The translations under genes and the position numbers were made by a program. A stretch of DNA of 64,000 nucleotides from Rhytidiadelphus loreus (lineage: Eukaryota > Streptophyta > Bryopsida > Hypnales > Hylocomiaceae). The stretch lies in NCBI GenBank assembly GCA_947034895.1, contig OX344763.1, positions 31,123,025 through 31,187,024 on the forward strand, written 5' to 3'. Of the stretch, positions 33,693 through 46,341 are shown piece after piece. Each line of letters begins with the position of its first letter. Position 1 is the first letter of the stretch. The notes beneath the pieces were generated by a model. The model ran no database searches. It was not told the origin of the DNA and worked only from the letters and a program-made list of their open reading frames with translations.

Positions 33693-33991
33693 TGTTGAAC
33701 GACATTCGCAAAAGGCCTGCTCTGGCTTTACTTCATCCAAACTCGAACTCATCCGTTCTAGAAAACTAATGGTCCATAGATTAATCAGTAACTGAAATCC
33801 AAATACTCACTAGTGCAAGTTAGTGGCATCAGTTACAGGACTAGTGGCCTAATAACTTGAACGTAACTGACTCAAGGAGAGGGCCGTAGAGTTGCCCCGG
33901 ATCTCTGTATATATCGGTTCACTGTTTTATCGATCTTATATGAGCACTGACTCACTTTCCAATCTAGGAACTAATTGAGTTTATTTCAACA
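33693..33991 (+). repeat. 3' LTR of the copia element
   Basis: 299 bases, the same length as the 5' LTR, ending TTTCAACA and followed by the GTTTT target duplication. Confidence 0.95.
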
Positions 33992-33996
33992 GTTTT

Positions 33997-36399
33997 ACAT
34001 TGCCTCTTAAATTTTATTAGTGGAAATCCTTTTATTTTAGCTCGTTCTAGATGACATTAGGTCATTTGGACCCATTATTTTAGTATATGACTTAATTATA
34101 TTCAAGGTATGTTTCTTATATTCTTTCTTCATCTATCTTTGCTTGAATTTCTTTTTGGAGACTACTAATGTATTTATACATGTTTGTCCCCTCGTAAAAT
34201 GTAAGTATGAAGAACGCTTCCAATGTATACTAAATTTTTTTTCTATTGGATTGCATTTCTATAATTATTTTGAAATTCTTACTAATTATTTCTAAACTTT
34301 TTTTTTTCCTTATATTTTTTGGAGATTGAAAAAATATTTTTTATTACAAACTTTGATTTAACTAGCTAACCATAATATATATAATTATGTATTTGCATGC
34401 AAATAGACCTTTTTAATTCATATGCGTGTCCCCATGTCAATAGAAAAAAATAAATTTACAAATGTATGTTGTAAGGAAAATAGATATTAAAAAACTCTAA
34501 ACTCCAATGCACGTTCATTGAAGACTGGATGACCACATTATGAATGTCTTGATTTGTTAATAGGAGATGTTATTACATTTATTGAACCATTTCCAATTTC
34601 AAAATTTCTTTTGAAAAAAAATTCCCAATATAGTTTCCATGAGTTTTCAAGACTACACTAATTCTTCTTATTTATTTTCTAAAAGTATTGGTTTCTATTT
34701 TTTTTAAGGAGGTTGTGGATGTTTTTTTCATTGATGCCACCTACATGTTCTAGTTAGGGCATACACTTCTCCACTTATCATATTTCTATTAGTTTTTTGT
34801 TCATTTGGGAACTCCTTATGCGTAGATTCCATTATCCACATCAAGTGCTTCTAATCGGTAGTTCTTCATCAACTTGCTTCAAGTCGAGCATTTGGTAGGT
34901 CAAGTGCTTTATATACCAACTACCTTAGCCACTCCTCAGCCATACATATGAGTGTTTGTTTTATGACTTCAATTGCTCAAGCTATTTACGACAAACTTAG
35001 TAGTATACAACATGTTTGTCATGACATGGTCAAATCTTATGTAGAGGTCTTATATGATAGTCATACTTAGAAACTAATTTTCAATCCCATCATTCTCTAC
35101 ATTGTTCTTGAGCATCATTCTAGATACATTAGAGTGATAGTTACTAGATATTCATTACTACATTGATGGGTTTTTCTTGTTTGGACTCATTTTTTTTATA
35201 GACATTTCATTGATCATGCTATATCCTCCCATCCCCATCCTCCACTTTGTAGAGTAGATGACTCCATGACTTTTACTTTTTATCCACTTTCTACATGAGC
35301 CCCGCGATTACATGTAGCATTCATGTGGAAGTGCCATTCGTGGAATGGTATACACCACCGTTACGAGGTCATTGGTCCTCATAATTAGTACATTGACTAT
35401 TAGTGTCATATTTGGTACCTTTTCTCTTGGATTATGAATGCCTTTTTATATGCTATTGTATTTCTAGAAAAGTGAGAGGTCTATACTTAATTTTTATTTA
35501 ACCGGAATTTACTTTAAAACTCCTATTATTTTTTAAAAGAGACGTACAAAATAAAAATACTCTTCTTTCTCTACCCATAGCCCATGGGATGTAGCACTAC
35601 TACAGGTTGAAACTAATTGGAATCAATTTTGAATAGAATTATTATGTTCACTGTAGGCTACTACTTTTTTTATAAAAGAAAGCATCCAAAGTTATTTTTC
35701 TCAAATTTTCAAAGTTGCTCCAATTCCGTCACATACATAATATTATTCAAAAATAAAGTATTTACATATAAAATATTACATTAATTTTCTATATTTTTTT
35801 CCAAACTTTTCTTTAGAAAAGTTTTGGTTGAAAAAAAGATTTATAATGTTTCTAAAGCCACTTAGTGGCCTTCTAGTCTTTAAGGGATTAACAAATAACA
35901 ACCAAATCAATCTTAGACAAAATTTAAATGTGCTAAAAGTCATGTGTTCCACAAATACAACAATTGACCTCCATAAACAAATTCATTTCAAAGTTCAAAC
36001 ATGTATGCATGATGATCACATATATGTATATAAGTGTAAATGTGTAATATAAATACATCAATACAATACATGCACATGAACTAATCATTACAAGGAATAG
36101 TAAAACCTGCACTCAAAGATGTTTGTCATGAACCTCAAGACCTTGATGAATCCCTTCACTACATCCTCTCTACACCTCCCCTCAAGCCTATCTCAACAAC
36201 TATACTATGAATGAAAGAATGTTCTCCGTGGTGGGCTTATGTAATATCCATTCCATTATCTACTTGTGGCTCCTTTGAAAGTATCAGTGGTTGCTTTGCT
36301 ATGCATCAAAAACCTAGATGCACTTCTTCCACCTCAATAGCAATTTGGGTAAACTCTCTTGTATGATGCTTGGTTTTCAAAAACAATTATTTTTTATTC
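33997..36399. other. Decayed intergenic sequence
   Basis: The stretch 35220-35460 still shows protein-like words in one frame with several stops, for example FMWKCHSWNGIHHRYEV. I cannot assign it. No RNA gene or intact frame is visible. Confidence 0.4.
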
Positions 36400-37040
36400 T
36401 TTCCAAATGGTTACATTACATCTTTTGAACATTTTATTCAAAAATGTAGAAATCTACAACTTGCAATTGTCCATAATATGTTGAAGAAATAAATTGGAAA
36501 TAAAAACATAATTTTTTTTTAAAACTTTCATATTCATGCTTTAAAAAAATAGTAAGTAGGAAAAAGTAGATAATAATTCAAAATACTAAATTCTTAAGAA
36601 TTTTGTTATTGAATTGAAAATGTCAATCCCAATGATTGTTATATTGTAATAAAAAATCTACATTATATGATTTTTTTCCCAATAATATTAAAAAATGACA
36701 TACATAAAGAAAATTTAAGTTTTTTTTAGAGTAGAGATTCCTAAATCTCACGCAAACTAAAAGTCCCCCTAACTTTCATCTCATTCATCAAAATGTATAG
36801 ATTCAAAGCTTTCCACATATATAAATCTTAAAAACCAATTTCAAATTTTTATTTATGAAGAAAGTGAATTTTTCCTTATTTCTTGAGGTCGAGAAAAAAA
36901 CTACATATCATATATGAATATTGTTGGGCCATAAAGCTATTCCTTGACCTTATGTTGTGCGATAATTTCAAAGAAAAAAAATATAGTGAGTTGCCTAAAT
37001 TCACTATGTTGTCCAAAAATGCAATTTGTTCCTTTCGGAG
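36400..37040. mobile_element. TTAA-family copy D, left end missing
   Basis: Matches the interior and right end of copy C (words such as CTTTCATCTCATTCATCAAAATG and TCAAAGAAAAAAA) and ends before TTAA at 37041-37044. No left terminus found. Confidence 0.5.
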
Positions 37041-37499
37041 TTAATATTATAGTGTCAAAGATAATTGTAGAAGGGAATTTACTATGGATGAACATAAATA
37101 AATTCCTATAGTTTTAAGTTCGTTCTCAGGGAGGCAAGGTGCTATAGGTAATTCTATAAGGTAGTGGATTTAATCCATTTCCCAGATTATGCACAATCCA
37201 AGGTGGGAGAACTTATCCCATCATTATAAATGTCATTCTTTAGTCTCTATTGAATTCTCCTTCCATTTACAGGATCTATTGTTCTTTAGCTTTCATCTCC
37301 GGCTTGACAGCATCAATAGATATTTTCTTCTGTTTATTTCACCCATGGTTGCTTCAGTCTCAATTGATCTTCAACTCCATCTCTGGATTCTCCGCATGTC
37401 TCCTTTATGCAATTTCTCTATAGCATAGTTTGCACTTACTACAATTGCTATTGATTCCGCTCATGTCTATATTCCCATCACTCAAGATCCTGAACTATT

Positions 37500-38110
37500 G
37501 CATTTAAACTATTGATATAATTTCTACATTATCCCTCATACTGCATACTCCGTTCATACACAATGGATAATCCAGTTGAAAACAACCAACTTACAAATTC
37601 ATTTCTTCTTCACACAATAGACTGTAAATTCTCCAAATCTATATCTATAGATCTAACACTCAGCCCTCATTACAGCAAACACAATCGATACATATTCCAT
37701 TGTTCACAAACTCAATCGTCCTTCAAACACCACTAACCATCAGCCCATTACATTATCACTTTAATGCACAATAGATCTCAACCACACAGACTCACACACA
37801 TAACTTCAATTCCAAACAATTGAGCACAAAACATTTAATCCATAATCTCCGCATTATATTTCACATAGAAAGTATTACAATAGTTCACCGCTCCTATCCA
37901 ACTCCACTCCGTAAAATCTATCGGTCCCAGCATAGTACAAACATCCGAACCCAACCCAACACAAAATCAATCACCAACACTATAGAAACTCAACTCCCTG
38001 AATACACACACTTTCACAACTATCGATCACACACACATACTGCCGGCCAACCTGCTGCACAAGAGCTCTGGACTCTCTTCCAGACTCCCCGACAACTCTG
38101 CTGACAATTG
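37500..38110. other. Strongly G-poor tract
   Basis: Over about 600 bases the plus strand is rich in A, C and T and has few G residues, unlike its neighbours. The open frame at 37820-38104 comes from this bias. No tandem unit is obvious. Confidence 0.7.
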
Positions 38111-40016
38111 ATCTTCACCCCCTCCAAGAATAACCGCCAGTAACCACCACAATAGATTGCATCCCATTCATCCACCACAACTAACATCCATTGATAATAA
38201 ACCACATAAAACCGCACTGAAAAGATAAAAAAAACGGGATTAACCATTGCAACCACACTAGAACTATAGCAAAATTGGAAAATTACCAAAAATTTACAAC
38301 TATGCACGTTCCCACTATAGATAGTATGACTACAATAATTTACCAAGGCATGTAATAGACTGTTGCTCCAGTATAAGTTGGCGACATGAATGATTATACC
38401 AATTGTCTTACAATTGGTAGATTTGCTCCGGAGTGACCCACACCCTCATGTGGTACTACAAGCTCTAAGGCCATAGCCACAATAATGTCCTCTCTATTCC
38501 TTTCTTCAAACATCCTCCACATAGCTATCCAAATATATTTAGGCACCCACTTCATTTTTCCTTTTTTCTACACATTTCCAACCAATGTAATGTTAGTATT
38601 GTGAAATGAGAAATTTTACAACAATATCATTGCACTAAACTTTAATGTAAATTATGAAACATACCTTCAACAAATCCTCATATGCCATCTGTATGTGCAT
38701 GTACTAAGAGAGCATTTCTGTTTGCAAATCCATGCAATTCCACTCTGCAAGCTAATAGAAAAATATAAATATAAAAGAGGTAATAGCTACAATACTTGAC
38801 TCACTTCATTAAAAAAATGGAATAAAACATTCTTACAATTTTATTGTCATTTTAGCAATGAACAACATAGCAATGAATAGTTTTTTAAAGGTAACTTTAA
38901 ACATGTAGTATACAAGTACATACCCCTCGTATTTAAGCTAATGGACCTCCTTTCCCCACCCCTTGAGTTACGTGCAAACTTTTTGCCTCACGATGCTTTT
39001 GTTCTACAATCTCATTCTTCAAACGATCCAATGTCAATCTTGTTGGCAAAGAGATACTCATCTGCCCAACATGTGCTATTTGGATATGAAAATAAGGAGT
39101 GAATGTCTTGAACAACCTTGATGCATGCCACACAAATTTCTTTGCTACATATGGTAAATTGTCCAACATACCACCAACAAATATTAACATACTTAGATTT
39201 GAAATTTGAAAATAGTAGATTAGAATAAATAAAAAATGTAAAACTTCATTTGAATTCATCATAACATTTACTTGTCTTCCTCTTTTGAACTAATACAATC
39301 ATTTGGTGCTTTATATACTTGTTGTAAAGTATTGAAGTAGCAATAGGCTTCCCACATCATGGTAATGTGTCAAAGACAATCCATAGGTGGAGTATTTGAA
39401 ATAACCTACATTAAAAAATATAAATACATTAATATAAACAAAGATTAAGTTTTATCGGATTGAAAAAATCGAAAATAATTACATAATATGTATACATACA
39501 AAAAATCTCACCTAAAGCAACTACTCCATGTGTTATGAAATGCAGTTAGCAATAATGCCATCTAATCACGCATCTAATTGGCTGAATTTGAAGGAACACT
39601 AATGTACACTTCCTCTATTCTTTTCTTCCACTATCACTTGCATTACAATGGGTGCTACCTGCACAATTGAACAAATCATTCTAAGGTAGATATAAAATTA
39701 TACAAATATATATGTAGAAAAACATATAACAAATTTCAAGATATAATCTATAGAAAACAACAAATTTCTGTTAGATTTTGTCCAAAACAACGCGTCCAAA
39801 ATGACAGAAATTTCAGATTTTCTACTAGTGATTATGTACAATAATTTAGGTAATTTCTGAAAACTGTGTTGTAGTCAACAAAAGTATCAACTAGCTTTTG
39901 TTGATTGTGATATAGTTTTCTACTAGTGTGAAAATCACAAAGACATAGGATAGATGACATACATGAATCAAAGATGCATGCATATGCCATTGTTGACCTA
40001 CAAATTGTACAATGTC
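38111..40016. other. Intergenic with a possible coding remnant
   Basis: The minus frame 39262-38933 contains VWHASRLFKTFTPYFHIQI and a charged stretch, which looks protein-like but has no domain that I recognise. Two TCTACTAGTG words near 39820 and 39918 resemble transposon ends but have no left partner. Confidence 0.35.
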
Positions 40017-40320
40017 CTAGGGGCATATTGAAATTTTTGTTGTCACATATGTTGAACATGGCTTTGTTACCATACACCATAGAAAGAAGCTTGCACCAAG
40101 AGCAAATGCATCACCACAAGAGACAAGAGCATAGGAGCAAGCCAAATCATAGCACTCTAAAAGTCGAATTTGCAAATGTTGACCTTCCACAATGATACCA
40201 TCTTTCATAATATTGAAGAGTTGGTCAATAATATGCCCATCTTCTGGAAAAGCTTGCCTATTATACAAAAGGGCAATAACTTATCTATCAAAATCTTTGC
40301 CCTCATATTTGGTAATGGAT
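40017..40320 (-). pseudogene. Decayed coding fragment, unidentified
   Basis: A minus frame reads YNRQAFPEDGHIIDQLFNI and onward to ECYDLACSYALVSCGDAF. A stop splits it from a similar upstream part near 40290. The composition is that of a real protein. I recognise no family. Confidence 0.3.
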
Positions 40321-41439
40321 ATGTAGTATAGAAGCCCTCTATCATGTAGCAACTTCGGAAACACCTCACAAAATTTTACAATATGACAAGTATTATCACA
40401 TTAGTATGGTATACTATAACAAAAATTTATAATCATTTAACATTTATAATTTCAAATTCTATGATTGCTTTCAAGTAAAGCATGAAATACTTGCCCACCA
40501 ATGGGTCCAATAACATCTTGAGTCTATAGCAACTTAGCAAGTTTGAAGAACACAACCCCTTCAAAATTAGAAGCAACTCTCTATTTGTATAAGAGGACCA
40601 TGTAGGTCATCCACATGTTGACATCTTGGTTGACATAGTTCACTTGCACACCATATGTGACTCCATCCGTACACTACCAGCCTAAATCATCATGGAAAGC
40701 CTCATTCTTGAACTTCTGCAAAAAAAAATTAAGAGACAAATAAGTCAATTCTTTAATAATTATTTTTTATATCTTACATATCAAATTGTCGTGTTCTAAT
40801 CCATGTAAGATAGCAATGTTTTGAGACCTAGAAGAACTTTAAGATATTTTGACTAGAACAAATCTACAATCTTGATTTTCATTTTATATAAACAAACAAG
40901 TTCAAATTCATCTTTTGTAAATTGTACACTATAGAATTAAACTCATTTTTAGTTAAACTAATTGAACTTCAAAAAATAGAATTTGTAAGAATTACATAAT
41001 AGTTAGTTACATACATTGAACTCTCATACCTTTGAATTTGAGATTCAGTAGGTGGATTTTGCGTCAAAAATTGTAATTTGATCTGAAATTGTGTAGAGCT
41101 TTATAATTTTGCACTTAGATTGGTTTGACCTTGCGCTTTCGAAGGGACGGCCTGTCCAACATTGTTGAAAGTAACCAAGAAATGTTGGTTGCTTACCGTT
41201 GGCACCCAACTAGCTTTGGATTCCCTTCTCTCAAGTGACTCTATTGGATTGAAGTGGGTTGCTTGTCATTGTTGTTTCGTTGCATTTGCATCCTTGTTGA
41301 GTGGTTACTTTGCACCGTTTTAAGAAGGATGGCTGTTGTCAATTGTCCTTATTTGTGGTTCATCACTTCTAGTAGTGGCGCTGCGATTAGAGCTCATCAT
41401 TCATGCAATTGTTTATTCTACAATATGATTGCTTCAATG
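40321..41439. other. Intergenic sequence
   Basis: No supported feature. A CACTACTAGAA-like right end at 41367-41377 has no partner. Confidence 0.45.
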
Positions 41440-41730
41440 TTGGTGATGGGAGTTCCACTTGCCCATGTACATCTCTTGCAGTTGTAGATGCACCACTACC
41501 TCAATTTGGCAACTTCGTTCAAGGAATAGGACTGTATTGCATTGTTTGTTGATAAAATGGCAACTTGCTTGCGAACAAGAAGAGCATCCATTGAGGAGCT
41601 TCAGAGCATCCAACACTTACTCTTCAATTGGGCAAAATCACAGAGTGGCAATGAGGTTGTCACCCAATCTGTTGTGAACTACCTCCATGAGTGGTATTTG
41701 GTAGAGATAGGAGATTCCACAGGATCACTG
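41440..41730 (+). pseudogene. Decayed coding fragment, unidentified, frameshifted
   Basis: A plus-strand segment reads VVDAPLPQFGNFVQGIG in one frame and shifts near 41540 into a frame reading DKMATCLRTRRASIEELQSI and NEVVTQSVVNYLHEWYL. The two halves look like one protein with a one-base break. A truncated TTAA-family copy begins just after. No family recognised. Confidence 0.3.
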
Positions 41731-41734
41731 AAAA

Positions 41735-41910
41735 TTTCATATTATATAATCACTTTTAAACCATGTAATCAAAAGTTATGAAATTTTTGTGCCTTAAAGC
41801 TACTCATGTGCATATTGTGTGAAAATTTTAAAGAAAAAAAAGAAAAAATTCATCCGTAGTGAGGTGTTCAAAATTGCTATGTTGCCAAAAAATGTAGTTT
41901 GGTTTAGAGG
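41735..41910. mobile_element. TTAA-family copy E, truncated
   Basis: Matches copy C from ACCATGTAATCAAAAGTTATG to ATTGCTATGTTGCC and ends before TTAA at 41911-41914. The left part is missing. Confidence 0.5.
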
Positions 41911-42140
41911 TTAATATTGCAAAGTCTTCAATATATCATAATTGTATTTATCATGCAATGTTTCTTGAATTTTGTCATTCTCATCAAAGTGTCTTTTTAA
42001 ATTAATTTGAATTGAATTTGTATTGTCAACAACGTATATTTTAATTAATGTTCTTAAACACACAAAAATTGAATAAATCATTGATTTCAATACAATTTTC
42101 AAATAATTAATTGTTATAATTCATGAAGTTATAAATTTAA

Positions 42141-43025
42141 CCCCTTGCGGACTACACAATGTTTTTTTTAGCAACATAGCGGTTTTGAACAACTCATTCT
42201 AAATGAAAAAAAAAATTCTTTGAAATTTTCATACAATATGTGCCCGAGGAGTAGCTTTAATGCACAAAAAAATTCATAACTTTTGATTACATGGTTTAAA
42301 AGTTATTGTATGATATGTAATTTTCAACAATATGTAGGCAATTTGGGCAATTAAAAAAAAATCTTTTTTAAGAAATTAAAAATTGAAATTATTTTTCTAA
42401 ATTTATATGTATATGAAAAGCTTTGAATCATTCCATTTTGATTTAATGAGATAAAAGTTATGAGGAGTTTTAGTTTGTGGGTAGTTTGAAGTCTTTTATT
42501 TAACTCAATTTTCAATATTTTTTGAAAAAAATAAAATCATAGAATGTAGATTATTTATTACAACATTATAACCCTTGGAATTGACATTTTTCAATTCCAT
42601 AACTAAATTCTCAACAATTTAATATTTTAAATCATTTTCTACCTCTTTCTACTTATTATTTTTTCTTATATGTTGTACAATTTGAAATGATCTTAGAATT
42701 TTTAACTATGTAGCCAACTTGCCTTGCCAAAGAAGCAACACCATTTGAGACATTTTTTCATACAAATGTGACCTTGTGAAGTGCAACTACCCATTTTTTC
42801 AGAAGGCCAAAAAAAAAGATTTTTGTCACTTCAAATGCTTATATCTCATAGTCTACACGGTGGAAATTTCTGAAAAATTTTCTACATCTTTTCAAACTAA
42901 TGTATTACAAGATCCTACAGTTGCATGTGTTCAAAAATGTATTTTTTTCTAAAATTTGGTACTTGTACTAGAAATGACAGTTTTTGAATGTTTTTGGTGA
43001 AAACATAGTCAAATACCTTTAGGGG
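42141..43025. mobile_element. TTAA-flanked TIR element, copy F (inverted)
   Basis: TTAA flanks both sides (42137-42140 and 43026-43029). The left end is CCCCTTGCGG and the right end CCTTTAGGGG. The 885 bp are the reverse complement of copy C without its MITE. Its orientation is opposite to copy E next to it, so the pair forms an inverted repeat of about 170 bases per arm. Confidence 0.65.
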
Positions 43026-43046
43026 TTAACTTTTAGGTTCAATATA

Positions 43047-43158
43047 GGTTATAGATAGTCAAAGGTTATAGATAGTCAAAGGTTATAGATAGTCAAAGGT
43101 TATAGATAGTCAAAGATTATAGATAGTCAAAGGTTATAGATAATCAAAGGTTATAAGT
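43047..43158. repeat. 17-bp minisatellite
   Basis: Six copies of GGTTATAGATAGTCAAA, two with one change, and a partial seventh, starting 17 bases after the TTAA of copy F. Confidence 0.92.
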
Positions 43159-43800
43159 GTTGTAGGTAGTCATATCTTTAACAAAATACTAGTAGTACAA
43201 CCGTTACACGTTTGCAACAATGTATATAAAACACACTTTCTCCATTCTAAAATGATTGTCAAGTTTGAATGTCATATTTTTCTTTAGGTTGTTTTGAATA
43301 GGACAAAAAAATACTTCCTTGTGGCTAATTTTATTTAGATTGCACTGATCACATACAATGTTCTTCGATCATTTTAGTGATATAAAATTTGAAACCTTAA
43401 TTATGTTTTTCACAACATGGTCAATGAAATTAGCTCAAAAAAATATCAACAAATTTGTCAACAATCATTTCAAGACAAAAGGAGTACTATTTTGTTAAAT
43501 TTCCTAAAACTCAATTTTAAACACAATAATACTTCTAAATTTTGGATGAAAATATTAGAGGATGAAAACACAACCATCCCTCTGGATGAATTTAGGACAA
43601 AAGATCATTAGAATGTGCACTTGATATAATAGTTGTTTGGACACATGTCACATTGTATATAATGAACAATTTCGTCACTTATTTGCTTGTATTAGCCATG
43701 GTCTCAATGCAAATATGTAAAAAAAATCTTTTGAATACACAAAATTGAATGATTGTAAAGTAAACACACCTAATTGCAACCTCTACCAAACTTGGCACTC
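43159..43800. other. Intergenic sequence
   Basis: Short AT-rich open frames only. Confidence 0.5.
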
Positions 43801-44339
43801 CAAAATCTTGCACAATGAATACATATTGAGTTTCAAAATACACACCATCTCCACATCTAAAAACTTGGATCAATTTTACATTGTTAACAAATAAAACTTT
43901 GAACAATCATAACTTTTGCGTATGGTATCTTAATAAAGCATTCTGTGGTGTGTTTGATTTGCAAACAACAACATATTTAGAATTTGACCATTTTAATAAT
44001 AGCAACTATGTAGTGTTGCAATGAGGTGTCGCCAAACATGATGTGACCTGGAGTGCATTTGACCATTTGATCTGTGCAAAATCTTGAACAATGAGTACAC
44101 GTTGATATTTTCAGAATGTGCACACCATCTCCACATCCAAACTTGGATCAAATTTAGATTAGTAACAAAATAAAACTTTGAACAATCACAACATTTGCAT
44201 TTGGAATCCAAAGAACGCATTTCATTCGGTAAGTTTTATTTGCAAACAATAACATATAAAAAATCTGACCATTCTAATAGTAGCAACGACATAAACAGTG
44301 TAGCAATTAGGTGTCAGCAAACATGATGTGATCAGGAGT
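43801..44339. repeat. Tandem duplication, about 276-bp period
   Basis: 43801-44056 and 44077-44339 share CAAAATCTTG, CACACCATCTCCACATC, AAATAAAACTTTGAACAATC and AACATGATGTGA in the same order. The copies have diverged by small indels and substitutions. Confidence 0.8.
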
Positions 44340-44843
44340 GAATTCCATGTGTGGCCCATGATCTACTAACTTCCCCACACGATCCAAAGTGCAAGGAGGA
44401 GTACTGTTTAGTTTGTCAACATCGCTTTAATATTGTCAACAACATCCCGACATCCTCCTGCACATCACGACTTATTATTCTCACGGGACCAGATAGCTGC
44501 CCCCAAGACCTGAAGCATCAGCAGTCTCTTAACGTGCAGAATGAAGACTTTGCCTTAACGAAGTTTGGACAATGATGCATGAACAACAATAACACAGACA
44601 ATGCAAGTGCTTTCTCTCAAGTATACAAGTCTCAAACAACCTCTAGAATATTAAAGTTCAATTTGTGCAAACGTAAACAAATTTTGTCCAACCGAATCAT
44701 TGCAACAAACAAGAAAGCAGTTTGGAGGAAAATAGAAATACTTTCCTGCTTTCGTACTGCACGTGATCCAAGTGCCTGACAACATTCACTTTTTGGTCTC
44801 TCAATCTTCCATCACCCAGACGTCACGATTCTCACGAACATGT

Positions 44844-46341
44844 TCAGATTTCAAAGTATGGTTTCTGACTAATGCCAAGGCGCAAAGCACGTTGAAGAAT
44901 TACAGATACTGCAGTCATTGAACTGAAGCTTTCTAGAGGAAAAGGAAAACTGCTTACCTAACAAGTATGGAAGCCATTCTGCGGAAAATCTTGAAGCGCC
45001 ATCTCCTTCGACAGCACAGTCATACCGATCGTCATCTTGGTTTTGCTGTGCAAGAGAACCCCAGGCAACGTCATCACGCTAATTTCAGACGAATTCAGGA
45101 GTCATCCACTGAAACTTCATGACCTAAAACTTCGACAGTCACTGCAAATGACCTAATCCACGATATTCGAATTCTCTAAGCTTGCGGTGTTCATTTTCCG
45201 CCGCTTCTTTCCATTATAAAAGATAAAGAAACCTTCTATTATTAGGGTTACAAAGCTTTGTTAGAATACAACAGCCCTACTGAATCTGACACTTTACAAT
45301 CTCAGGCTCAGAATTACCCAAGTAACAGCGACACTGACAGTCAACCAAACAACAGTAGCAGCTTCCAAGACGACAAATGAGCATGAATACAGTAAGTTTC
45401 CGACCCACGTTCTGAACCCACCTCTCACACGTTTCTTCTAGAATCTGCATCCCTTATCAGAAATTGTCAAAATTCGATCGCCTGCAACGAATTCCATTAC
45501 CGATTATTCGAGCAAATTAAACCCTAATTTCCGCCAAAGCAACGGTAACGCCACAAGCCATGCCTCGACTCAATACCGATTATCCTAAACGCACTGTAAC
45601 GCACTGTAACGCACTGTAATCACGGCACCAAAACCATCGATCAAAGGAAATTGGAACCATGACCGAAGCTACATGGGCAACTACGAAGCAAAAGCGATCT
45701 CATGCATGAGAGTCCTTCACGCCTCTGCTCCACGAAAAAACATCCCAGTTCACGGATCGATGAACACATCAGGAATCTCGCGAAACTGTAGCTCCAGATT
45801 TGCTAAAATAATCAAACAATTGGGGGCCAATTGGGGGTCAATGTCTGTAAGCCCTACAAGAATAGTTCAAGAATCAAGACTGGTTCCGAACCCGAGCGCG
45901 CGTGTCGTGACCTCATCAACAATGTCGTAATAAAAACCAATCACATGCATTATTGTTTTTTCTTTAGGCTATACCATTTAAGCAGAAAGCCCTACCGACC
46001 GACATGCATGCCATCCTCGCTTCCAAAGAAAAACACAGGCTCCTCAAAAAGCCACTCAACAAGATGAAGTGATGAACAGCATTCTTTTCCTTTCTTAAAT
46101 CCAATTGTTGAAGGAAAAAAAGGAGAAAAAAAAAACACGTTCCGTGAATGAACTTGTCCTCGTTTTGTTGACGGTTCCTTATGTCCAAATCTAGAGCCCC
46201 AATCTCAGGACCAAAAAGCAAATTATCCTCCATGATTGTACCTAAGCTAGAAATTGGAATTGGGCTACAATACTCCTCCCATTCCTCCCATTCCTCCCAT
46301 TCCTCCCATTCCTCCGTCCGTCCGTCCGGTTCAGACGTCTG
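44844..46341 (-). CDS. Candidate minus-strand gene, exons uncertain
   Basis: Three exon-like blocks lie in an island of higher GC. (1) 46341 to about 46135, after TTGTGCAG: an acidic start with GAATGGGAG repeats giving EEW units, then MEDNLLFGPEIGALDLDIRN. (2) 45078-44958, between ATTAG and GTAAGC: RDDVAWGSLAQQNQDDDRYD and on to WLPYLL. (3) 44908-44844, after CTGCAG: VSVILQRALRLGIS and a TGA. Blocks 2 and 3 join in phase, but the intron between them would be only 49 bases; block 1 does not join block 2 directly. I recognise no family. On the plus strand 45247-45379 also reads as a Ser/Asn/Gln-rich tail, so the strand itself is not certain. Confidence 0.25.
45591..45620. repeat. 10-bp tandem repeat, three copies
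   Basis: GCACTGTAAC occurs three times, the last with a final T. Confidence 0.95.
46273..46316. repeat. 9-bp minisatellite followed by CGTC units
   Basis: ATTCCTCCC is repeated about four to five times and runs into three CGTC units. A 9-base unit keeps the reading frame of the candidate minus-strand exon. Confidence 0.92.

Larger units (their letters stand above)
28459..33991 (+). mobile_element. Complete but inactive Ty1/copia LTR retrotransposon
   Basis: The element has two 299-bp LTRs starting TGTTGA and ending TCAACA, a GTTTT target duplication (28454-28458 and 33992-33996), a tRNA primer site, a polypurine tract and the copia gene order gag, protease, integrase, reverse transcriptase, RNase H. 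By eye the LTRs differ at 12 of 299 positions (about 4%), 11 of them transitions. The coding region has one stop or frameshift after another, so it cannot move by itself. It carries an antisense host-gene fragment before the 3' LTR. Its internal GC content is above that of the surrounding DNA. Confidence 0.97.

Noticed and set aside
39815..39930. Two TCTACTAGTG words resembling transposon ends
   Set aside because: No inverted partner within reach; too short to call.
41361..41380. TTCTAGTAGTG resembling a right CACTA end
   Set aside because: No left end with a matching GCG duplication was found.
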